Assembly (NCBI GenBank): GCA_022828595.1
Contig: JAKGHH010000008.1
Coordinates: 26,838,378 to 26,902,377 of the forward strand
Length of the DNA stretch: 64,000 bases
Source: Nelumbo lutea
Lineage: Eukaryota; Streptophyta; Magnoliopsida; Proteales; Nelumbonaceae
Direction of reading: 5' to 3'
The position numbers and the translations under genes are program-made. Of this stretch, positions 34,701-46,700 are shown piece by piece; position 1 is the stretch's first letter; the number at the start of each line of letters is the position of its first letter. Under the pieces are notes generated by a model. That model saw only the letters and a list, made by a program, of their open reading frames with translations. It made no database searches and was not told the DNA's origin.

Positions 34701-37700
34701 ACTCAGCTGGTTAGACTTGTCTGCAAGTGCACTTTGCAATTCCAAGATAAAATCATCCTTAAGTTTAGAATCTGTATCCACTCCTCCAGTTTCACAATGT
34801 AATATGTTCTGAGGCTCTAACGTGGTCTCAGCAGTGGAGCTATTAGATAAAGCCAAACCCAATTGTTCTGCCATCTTCTCTTGCCTGGATTTATCACCCA
34901 CTTGCAGCTCATCCCGATGTGGTTCCAGCATTGATGAATCCAACTGCTGATTTATCATTCCAGAGGAATCTGACATATTTTCATCCACCCCTTCTCGAGC
35001 TTTGCCTGGCTGACTGGAAAACTGTCCTAGTTTTGCATCCAATGAAGCAGATGTGCTGGAAAGCTCATCCATGGGTTCAGTAGAGATGTAAGGCATGTGA
35101 GCTTCCACATCTCCTGATATTTCTGACTTGCACTCATCAGTTTTAACAGCTGAATGGACAAACTCAGAAACATGCTTACCACCTGAAAGCTTGTGTTCTT
35201 GCAAATACTGTTCAGATAATCTCTGCTCCAGCTCTTTAATGCGTTTCTCGTATGACAGACATTGCATCTGTTTCATCTTTAGCATAGACTGAAGATGTTT
35301 TCCATATTCATCTTTCAGATGTAGAGCTTCAGCTGTCTTCTCTGCTGCATTCTTCAGTAAACTATCCAGCTTACTATCATCTAGTGACTCATACTCAAGT
35401 TCAGGACTGAATGAACAAATTACTGCTATTGCAGAAGCAAGTTCAGCTTTTAGCCTTGCATTCTCTACCTCCATCTTGCTTGTTCCAGCAATCTCTACTG
35501 AATCACAACCTTCAAGTAACTCTTCAGAGTCATATTTCTCAGAGAGTTCCACAGAATCATCTTCTGCTTCAGCCAACTGAGAACTGTCATTTGATATGGA
35601 AAATGACCCTTTTGATGATCCTTGTTTCTCACCTTTAGGATGAATTTTTACCAAATAATCGGGGGCATAACGATCAAGATCAGCAATATCAACATCTATC
35701 AAATTAGAGTCAAAAGGAGCAATATTAACATCACATTGATTGGGAGTATCAAATAATCCCATAGATACTAATATATCACGAGGAATATAAACGCTCTGTG
35801 CTTTCAAGAACTGCTCCCGTCTTCTGACCTCAACTTCCCTCTTTGTTGCAAGCCTTTCTGCCAATTGTCCAGCCATGCCCATGTACAACTTCATTGAAGC
35901 CTTCCTTCTTACTACTTCTGCAAGGCAAGCTCTGTATGCAGGACCAATTCCACGGACCAATTTTATATCTTCAAAGAGATCATCTTGGCGCACCATTGCC
36001 TCTTTAAAAGCTGGAAACTGTAGCCGAATATCTCTAATGAAGAACTGAACATATGCAACCTTTTGCATGAAACTATGCACGAAGTGGTTCATTTCATTCT
36101 TCTTATCTTTACAGATATCAAGCAGCTTGGAAATTGATCGATCACAAGACAGCATCTTGGGTAGGTGATGCTTGTCATGACCATCATACATGGGGCCAAG
36201 GGCTGAAACTGCATCATGAGGGCGGAGTGAAGCAGACAATTGGCAGCTCAGACAATCATCCACCAACTTCTTTACAGTGTTGACATCTTTGCTGCAAGGA
36301 AATAAAAAAATGAATTTCAGCCAAAAGGGCATATAAAAATATTAACATTACCAAATACATGGAATGAATTATAGAATAAGACACCCAATATCAATATAGC
36401 AGAGATATTAGTGACCAAACATTAGAATTATATGGGGCTAGAGAATTTCCAGGATGGAAAATTGATACAAGCATTAAAACCTGTGAACTCTCAAAATATT
36501 GCTGCAAGACTCCTAAAGAATCATAAAAACTTCTTCAGTCTCTTGGACATAAAATGACAGAAGGTTTCGATGCAGTCATTGACACCCGAAACAAGAAAGA
36601 AATGGAGGGGCGGGGGGAGGGGAACCAGCATGCTAAGCACAAGAAAACCATGCGCCAAGAAGCAAGGTCTAAAAATCATTCTCTAAGACTTATCTTTTGA
36701 GAACAAAAAAAGAAAGGTACCGATGAAGCCAGTTTTGGTAAAAAAACATAAAAGCAAAAGTCAATCAGTCGATGCATAGATTTGAAGCAGGATGTACTAA
36801 GAAAAAGTAGGAAGAATTACCAAACAGAAAAAGAAGTAGGAAGAACATATTCTCAATAATGCTAGCAATTAGAATACATAAGTTTATGTGATCTAATGGA
36901 AACAAATTCACCCCCAAAAGATATTGCCAGCCCAATTCTTCGGAAAATGGTCCAAAAAATTATAACATCTAAGTTGGCTATGCCGCTATGGCAAGATAAC
37001 GAACAACTCAGTACTACCAGAAAAGCATAAAAAATATATAGGCATAAACCGAAATGACATGCTCAGTTGTGGCATTCTCTTGTCATAAACAAGTTTAGAT
37101 GTGCCCGTAATAAGGGCCAAAATGCTATTTTGGTAAACATAGAACTCCCAACTGGCAATTGGCATTTGATAGCTCATTAAAGCAAGGCTATTTTTGCTGG
37201 AAATTGGAATTTGGTGGTAAACTAACTTCAACTAAAAGCATTCTGTCATCTTTTCCAACTTATTGCTTGTCTCTTTGTCCCATTTCAACAAAGGTAGTTG
37301 GGTTACTTGAGAAAAAAACTGAGGGATTTTTTTTATAAAAAGGGTAGATGGTCGTAGCTAAGTATAGTTGGAGACAATTGAGCTTGGACCACAGGGTGGT
37401 AAACTCTTCTTATGGATGAGCACTATGGAAGGGAATTGGTAAGGCATATACTGATTTTATCAAAGGTGTCTAGTGTGAGGAGAGACCTCAAATGGAGCAA
37501 TTTCCTCAGCTGCTTAACATTTCTCAGAATAGGGATAAGCTGGTGACTAATAATTATGAAGTTTTAATGGCAGAGGAGGGCTTCTATTTAGAAGGCACCT
37601 CAATGATTGGAAGTTGGCTCCTATTTTGAGTTAATGCAGAAGCTAAGCAAGGTGAAGATTGATCCATCACAGGCTGATAGGAGGGAACGGATTTGGGGAA

Positions 37701-40700
37701 ATTCTGGGGTGTTTTTCACTAGATCCATCTATAAACAAACTGCTGGTTCTAATTTAACTCCTTTCCCAGCTTCAAAATTTTGGTTCTCAGCAGTTCTTTC
37801 TAAGGTGTCCCTTCTTATGTGGAAAGTTATCCTTAACAGATGATTAGCATTTTGTGTAATGAATGCATAGAAACTGTTTATCACTTATTTCTCCATTGTA
37901 GAGCCTTGGAGAACTGTGGGAGTGATTTTTAGGTGGAAGGGTGTATTCCAGAAGCAATGGAAGCATTTTTTTCAACTGCTGGTAGTTGCAGGGCTTAAGA
38001 AAAGAAGAGGCACTAATAATGGAAGATAGCCCCCCGAGCTGTATTTTGGACCATAAGGTCTGAAAGAAATCCTAGGGATTTTATAACAAGGGTGGAACCA
38101 AGGACATGTTGATTACTAAGCTCAAAGGGAGGATGCTTTCATGGGTTGGTCTGGTTAGGCCGTTTAGGAGGAAACCTTGCCTCACTTTTTTATTTAAGTT
38201 CTCTTTTTGGAAAATCAATTGGATGCAATGGTTGTATATTCCCAGTGTACAGCTCCTTGACATACATGGTGTTTGTATATCCTTTTTGCTATTAATGAAA
38301 TTTATGCTTTATCTTTTTCAAAAAAAAAAAAAGTAATATTCTAAAACTGGTTGGAATGGAATATGCATCGTGCATGTGCTCTGTCCCCATGGTTGAATGG
38401 ATGATTCAAATATTCAAACATGCCCTGAACATTTTGCCCAGTTCATTTTAACTTATAAGCATTTGCAACTAGTGAAAGAACTTGTTGCAAGAGTTCCTGT
38501 ACCGATGTTCTTGAAAATCCAAAGCAAAAGCCATATTGACCAACACTAGAAAATCAAGAAAAAGAAAAAGAAGAAAAATTGATCAAACAGAAAAAAGGAA
38601 GAAAAGGATGTTGGCCGCAAAATAATAATGCACAATGATATCCATGAAATTGGTGCACAATAATGCACTCTGTGTATTTCCACAAATTGGTGCACTCCTT
38701 ATAAATTCAGTGGTGAATCTTGTTACCGCTTAATAGTTTCCTGTTCCTTCACTGCAGAGATTTGGGACTGGTTCTTCTCTTTGTTTGGGTGTAGGTGGAA
38801 TGTGCCAATGGAGATTAAGATGTTGTTTGATTCATCAACTTTTGCTTGGCTGAAGAGAATGGGAAGATTAATGTAGAGATGTACAAGAGCAGCAGTAATT
38901 TGGACCTTGTGGAAAAAAAGAAATGCTAGGATCTTCCAAGAGGAAAGAAACAAACACCAAGTTATAGACTGTGTAATGAATGGAGTTATACATTGGCTAC
39001 TAACTTTGCATTTGTTTAGACAATACTCCTTTGATGACATTTGGAAGAACTCATACTCGGTAGCTTCAAGATCAGTGCAGAAGGTTAAAACAAGGTTGGC
39101 TTGGGTACCTCCATTTGAAGATTTTTTTAGACTAAATTTTGATCGAAGTAGTCAAGGCAACAGGAAACCCAGGTCCTTCTGGAATTGGAGGGGCCGTAAG
39201 AGATAAGGAAGGAAACCTAATAGCACTCTATTCAGCACTGGTGGGGAATGGAGACTCGTTGAAAGCTGAGTTGTATGAGTTTTACAAGGTGTCCAGATAG
39301 AAAAAGAGATAATGTGGAGATCCTGGTGATAGAAGGGGACTCCAAGGTGGTGGTGAGCTGGATAAAGAATCCCGATTCAATGATATGGTGCTATAGAGAT
39401 GAAATGAAGAAGTTCAAATGGCTAACACAACATATGAATCTGGTTATACAATGGGTGGGGAGGGAAGCTAAATTGTTTGGCTCATTCTTTAGCCAAGCAA
39501 GGGGTAATGAGGGATCAGTTGTTTTGGGCATAGTTGTAAATCTCTTGCTGCTTTTTTCTTTAAGTGTGAAGCTGCACGTCCCGCCTCTCCTTGGGATGCT
39601 TGTAACTGTTACTTATTATTTATGATACCAATGAAACTTTAACTTTATCCATCAAAAATATTAATAATAATGCACATTGTGAAAAGCATGAATATTCTGA
39701 AATACAATTATACAAAATCATAGCGCATATGCCTTGTACTCTGCACTATTGTTTTTTTTGGCTGTATATCCCTTGTGTACCATGCCTCTCTTTTTTCTTA
39801 TTATAATTAAACAATACCTTACCTTCTCATGAAAAAAAAAAAGTTCTGAAGTAAAGAGTCATGGTGAATAGTCGGAACCACCTAAATTAGTTGAAAATTG
39901 AAAAGATTTAATTTACTTCAACAGTGAAAGAGAAAATATAGGAGAAGGGATCCTCAAATTGCAGCCTACATGAAACTCGGTGTAATTGAATAGGGCCTAA
40001 TAAGTAAAACCTATAGACAATAGAGGCAAAAATTGCATACTCCCTCCCAGAATGTCCATCATTTCATTTTGTAAAAGAAGAACCAACTAGGCAACTACTT
40101 GAATTCCCTCAAAGTACCTACAAGCAAATCTATCTTGCTAGTGTAAGCTTTTGGAGGGTTAACCGGGGTCCCAGGCTAAAAATCTCAATGGACATTCTCT
40201 CTCGTTATACCTGTTTTATTTTTCTAATAAAATTCTACCATTATTCATCAAAAAAAAAAAAAAAGCAATCCTGTTAGTCTATCTTTGTGTCCGTGTGCCA
40301 CATCTCCTGTATTATCATGTCAGGTAATGCCCCAACAATGCAAAGTTGGCTAAGAAGAAGAAGATAAAAAATAGCTAACTCAATTAGGTCCATCTACAGG
40401 GTCCTTTTATCATGAACCATCTTTTCCCATGGAGATTGGTGCAAAGATAATCTTTACCAAAAGGCATTTAGGATCACTACATGCTGGCTTTGCAGCACAA
40501 TTTCCACTGTCCCTGCATCTCCCATACCCTATGGTTTAAAGTGAAGATTGAGTTTCATGACCATCTATGGTAAACAGATACTCATGGCAGTTAGGAGGTT
40601 GCTTTGTTCTGTCTTCCTCCTCTCAATGGTTCTCAAGAAATTTACAATTGAACTTCACACACACAAAAAGAAAAGGGGAAAAAAAGGTACGAGTAGAAAG

Positions 40701-43700
40701 TATCAATAAAGATTGACCCTTAAAGGACTTGTTTCCTTCTTTGTACTCCACTTCCTTGTACAAAAATAAGGTGATTTCGAGTTTCCTAGGACCTAATCCA
40801 TTCAACTTCACCTTGGAATCACAATTGGGATTTTGGGTTTTGAAGGGAGTTGAGGGATGTAGCCACCTGTTTGTTAGAGGCTAGAGCTTCTCTTACTTCT
40901 GGATAAAGCCTGCCTAGAACCTTCTAAACCAGCCAGGAGAGTTTGGTTTGGTTTCCAAATCCTGAAGGCTTCTTCTCTTGTGCCTCTTTTCATAAAGCTC
41001 TTTGCCAATCCTCTTTCTCTCTGTCTTTACCTTGGAAGGAAGTTTGGTTTCAGCCGATTCCCTCTAAAATCAAGGCTTCTGTTGGGAAGTGGTATATGGG
41101 AAAATTAACACTTTGGATTACTTGCAAAAGAAGAGGCCTTTTTTGTGTATTTCTCTGAATTGGTGCACCCTGTGTAAATCTGATGGTGAATCTTGCTATC
41201 AGCCTATCACTTACTTATTTCCAGTTCATTTGCTGCAGAAATTTGGGAGTCGTTTTTCTCTTTGTTTGGGTGCAGGTAGTATGCCAATGCAGATTAAGAT
41301 GTTGTTTGATCCATCTACCTTTACATGGCTGAAGAAAAGGGGAAGAATAACGTGGAGGTGTACTAAAGCAACAATTGTTTGGACATTATGGGAAGAAAGA
41401 AATGCCAGATTCTTCCAAGAGAGAGAGAAAAGTAAACAACAAATTATGGACTATGTAATGACTAGAACTATACATTGGCTACAAACTTTGAAACTGTTTA
41501 GATATGTCTCCTTTGATGACATTTGGAGGAATTGGTTTTTGGTGGCTTCTAGTTCAGTGCAAAAGACTAAAGCACGGCTGATTTGGACACTGCCCGTGGA
41601 AGGCTTTATGAAACTAAACTTTGATGGGAGTAGTCAGGGCAACCCAGGCCTATCTGGAATTGGAGGGACCATAAGAGACAAGGATGGGAATTTGAGAGCA
41701 CTCAACTCGGGACCAATGGAGAATGGAGACTCTTTAAGGGCTGAATTGTATGCAGTCGTACAAGTTGTACAGATTGCAAGAGAGAGAGTTTTGGAGTGTT
41801 TGGTGATAGAAGGGGACTCCAAGGTGGTGGTGGGTAGGCTAAGAGATCCAGATTCAGTGGTATGGTGCTATAGAAATGAAATGAAGAAATTCAAATGGGC
41901 AACACAACATATGAATTTGATTATACAATGGGTGGAAGGGAGGCTAATGCATTTGCTGACTTTCTAGCCAAGCAAAGAGCAATTAGGGATCAGTTGTATT
42001 GGGCCTGTAGAGAACACTGATGCGGGCCCCACATCTGTGGTGCCACTCTGTTCGTAGGGTAGAATGTATCTAGTCATAGCTGATGGTCAATCTATTATTC
42101 TGTTATTCTAGTTGTTATTTACTTTTCAGTTTTATATTGTTGTGTTATGATGTAAACACCAAGGGCAGATGTGTACTTTCATGTAACTAGCATAACATAT
42201 AAATATTAAATTGAAGTGGCGACGGCAGAATATTGAGATTCTGTTCTCCTCAAAGCCTGTGTTATACTGCTCTCTCACCACTCTTTCTCCTCTTTCTTCT
42301 TCAGTTTCTCTTCTATTCGAACCTAAAGTTTCTTAGTGATCAAGACTGATAGCAGTCTTGAACACCTACATGGTATCAGAGCCAAGTTAGGGTTTCTCAT
42401 GTGAGCCTAATACCAGCCGACCACATGAGAATCTCCTAGACTGGAAGCTAAAAAGGAGGAGTTCGCAGACTGATTCTTGGAGATCACCAGAAGCGCTAGC
42501 AGCTATTGGAAGCTTGTTAGGGTTGCAGAGTGTTGGTTGTCAGGATGGATCAGAGAAGACTAGGGTTCAGGTAACCCTAGAAGGCAGCGAACATTTTTTC
42601 CTTGTAAGTTATTTACTTTCTAAGAGAAGTTCTATCAGAGAAGATAGGTTGGACCTATCAGGAGGGGGAGGCCGAACCATTCTAGGGTTTTCTCTCTTCG
42701 ATTCACTAGGGTTTTACAGCAAACCCTAGGCCGAACTGTCTCAACTTTGTTTCTCTCTGCTCTAGGGTTTGAAAGTGATATTGCGGCAAGCCCTAGTGTT
42801 AGACTGAACCTTGTGATCTACCTAGAGCTGCCCTCAAGTTTATTGTTAGCATTGATTAGATTCTAGGGTTTCTTATTAACCCTACTGCAAGTCTATCTAT
42901 ACGGTACTGATTGGATTGTAACTGAATTGTTCACTTTAAGGACTGATTAAAACCCTAACTCTGCCAAGCATATCAGACCTACTTCTAAGCTGTTTTTTCA
43001 AAGTCTTAAGGGGTTAGAGCTCTACGGACAGCTACTGTTGTGTTGGCTAGTTGGTTTCAGATCAGAATTATCCCAGTTTAGTGCACATACACTGTGAATA
43101 CAGATCACACCTATACTTTTTTTTATTGTGATTGGTAGTCCAAGTGCTGTTTTGAGACTTGACAGAAATGAAGTTTAAAAATCAGGCAGAAGGCAGCCTT
43201 GGGAACTTCAGTTATGGTAGTGTTTCTGAGATGGGTGGTCAGATTACAACCGTAAACTTTGACGGATCAAACTATTTGGAATGGACCCAATCAGCCATGA
43301 TGGCTATTGGGGGAAGAGGTAAATTAGGGTACCTCTTAGGAGATATGAAAGAACCTCCCAAGGGAGACCCGACATATACCAAGTGGATACAAGAAAACTA
43401 CTTGGTTATGACATGGCTGTATAATTCTATGCAGCCTCATATTAGCCGGAATTACTTGTGGGCAAAGACAGCTAAGGAGATATGGGATGTTATGAAAAAA
43501 ACTTATTCCCAACCCCTTAATGTTGCCAAAGCATATGAATTGAAATGTGAAGTGAAAAATCTTAAACAAGGAGAGAGACCGGTTTCAGTATATTTCTCTA
43601 CCTTGCAGTCCCTATGGCGTGAGATTGATCACTTAGAGACTTTTAAGTGGAAGAGTCCCAAAGATGCACAGATATATAGAAAGCAGGTTGAGACAAACAG

Positions 43701-46700
43701 GGTATTTGAGTTTCTGGCAGGCCTAAATTCAGAGTATGATATTGTGCGGCAACAGATTTTGACTAGAGACAGTGTGACTCTCTCTCAGGCATACTCATTC
43801 GTACACAGTGAAGAGACCAGAAAGAAAGTTATGATGCAACCGTAGCCCCCCACACTAGCCTTTGTAGCGGTCACACCCAAATCAGAGGATGATTCAGAGA
43901 AGGACAGGAGGAAGGAAGACAAGAAGGATGTGGTATGTGAACATTGTAAGAAGCCCAAGCATACAAAAGAAACATGTTGAAAACTGCATCCTCACTTGGT
44001 TCCTGTGAAGTTGAGAAGCAAGAAGGGCACTGCTCATGTAGCCGTGAACACTAATTCAACATCCTCATCTGGCACAAAAGGAACATCTTTAGAGACCTTA
44101 GCTACAGTTCGAGTTGCCCTAATACAGTTAGAAAAGGAAGTTGGAAATTCAGCTCAACCACCACAGTCACCATCAGCCCCTGCCACATCTGCCTTCGCAC
44201 ATTCAGGTACTCGAGCTTCAGCCTACCATGCCTCAGCTCCAGGTACTACTGAACTTTGTTGGGTAATAGATTCAGGTGCATCCGATCACATGACTAGCTC
44301 GCCTTCACTGTTTACCATTTACCATTTGTCTTCTGGTAGGGATAAAGTATCTATTGCTGATGGCTCCCTGGTTCCTATTTCTGGGAAGGGTGACATCAAG
44401 TTATCAAATACTATCTCCCTGTCATCTGTCTTGCATGTTCCTAAGCTTGATACTAACCTTCTTTCAGTCAGTAGTATTACCAAGCATATGAACTACTCAG
44501 TAACCTTCTTCCCTGACCGATGTGTTTTTCAGGACTTGGAGACAAAGAAGTTGATTGGGACTGGCCATGAGACAAATGGGATATATCTGCTCGGGGAGAG
44601 GTTCCATCAGGAAGAGTCAGTAGAGAAGATGTCTTTTGTTTCTCAGAGTGTGAGTCCGGTTATGCTTTGGCATAACCGATTAGGTCATTTGTCTTTTCAG
44701 TCTCTAAAGAGTGTTTCCAGCTTTATTTGAGTCTATTGAGTTGTCTCAGTTACAATGTGAAAGTTGTGAGTTGGCTAAGCATTGTAGAAAGCCTTATTTA
44801 TTGAGTAATAAAAGGAGTGATAATTTTTTTTATACTGTGCATACTGACGTTTGGGGGCCTTATCATATCCCTTCCATGGGTGGGTACAGATATTTCTTGT
44901 TATTTATTGATGACCATACCCGTTTTTCTTGGGTTTATCTCATGCGTTCACGAGATGAGGTACCTTCCCTGACCCAAAACTTTCACCAAATGATCCTAAC
45001 CTAGTTTGATGCCAAGATCAAAGTTCTCAGATCTGATAACGCAAATCAATACTTTGCTAAATCATTGACATCTTATCTTCTTCATCATGGGGTTATCCAC
45101 CAGAGCTCTTGCCCTCATACACCTCAGTAGAGTGGAGTTGCCAAAAGAAAGAATAGGCACATTTTGGAAGTGGCTAGAAGTCTCATGTTTACTTCCAATG
45201 TTCCTATCCGCTTCTGGGGTAATGCTATCCTCACGGCGGTATATCTTATTAATCGGGTTCCTTCCAGGGTCCTTGATATGAGATCTCATTTTTCCCTTCT
45301 ACACCCATGTGAGGACTTGTTTTCTATTCCCCTTAAGGCATTCGGTTGTACCTGCTTTGTTCAGCTTCTCGGACCCCATCACTCCAAGTTCGAACCCAAA
45401 TCCTCCAAATGCATCTTCCTTGGTTATGCACAAACTCAAAAAGGTTATTGCTGTTATGATCCTATCTTAGGGAGGAAGTTTGTCTCCATGGATGTCACTT
45501 TCTTTGAGGGGACACCCTATTATCCTCGAGTTTCCCCTCAGGGGGAGAGCAGTTAGAGTGGGGCAGTTCCTTTACCTATTCCATTGGGTGATGAAAGCTG
45601 CAATGGTGAGGGTGGTCAGAGGGATCAGGAGTTGAGGGTCTATCACAGGCGGTGCAGGCAAGTTGATCCTGATCATCAACAGTCCAGGCCAGCTCCAATC
45701 TCATCTGCAGCTCCAGGTCTAGGTACTACAGTCCCAGGGCCCACAGAGACTTCCTCTATTGTTGCCACTTCACCTCCTACATATGATCTTGACCTTCCGA
45801 TTGCAATCCGTAAAGGGAAACGACATTGTACCACATCTACAGCCCACTGTATTTCCCATTTTTTATCCTATGATCCCCTATCTCCTACCTACAGGTCCTA
45901 CCTTAGTTTCATTTCCAATGTCTCTATTCCAAGAACAGTGCAAGAAGCCCTATCCGTCCCGGAATGGAAAAATGCAATGCAAGTTGAGATGGATGCCCTA
46001 TTGAAAAACAACATCTGAGAGGTAGTTGATCTGCCCAAAGGAAAGAAACCAATTGGATGCAGATGGGTATTTACGGTGAAGCATAATGCAGATGGATCCA
46101 TTGAGAGGTATAAAGCTCGGTTAGTTGCAAGAGGGTTTACACAGACTTATGGCATAGATTACTTGGAGACCTTTGCCCTGGTAGCCAAGATGACAACTAT
46201 TCGAGTCCTATTATCCCTTGCAGCAAGTCACACTTGGCCTTTATACCAAATGGACGTGAAAAATGCTTTTCTGAATGGAGATCTGTAGGAAGAAGTTTAC
46301 ATGTGTTTGCCTCCTGGATTCTATGATGCAGAAACAGGTAGAAGGTCCGTTGGCTCAACAAGGCTTTGTATGGTTTGAAACACTCACCTGGGGCTTGGTT
46401 CGATAGATTCAGACTAGCCCTTGTGAAGTTTGGTTATGTACAGGCCCAGTCAGATCATATTCTATTCATCAAGAGGGTGGAGTCCTCCTTGACACTACTG
46501 GCAGTATATGTTGATGATATTGTGGTCACAGGGAATGATAACCATGAGATTGAGTCCCTTAAACAGCTCCTTCATCAAGAATTTGAGGTGAAAGACCTTG
46601 GTGTACTCCGGTATTTTTTGGGTATTGAGGTTGATAGATCCAAACAGGGGATATTTATCTCTCAGAGGAAATATGTCCTAGACCTGTTGGTAGAAACTAG

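Noticed and set aside
36292..36332. N-terminal extension [14 protein letters not shown] of the long ATG11 frame
   Set aside because: It is intron 1 sequence ending in TTGCAG; the serine codon is completed by exon 1 and the ATG11 text resumes exactly there.
42371..42383. tRNA-like sequence TGGTATCAGAGCC
   Set aside because: It is the retrotransposon primer-binding site, not a tRNA gene.
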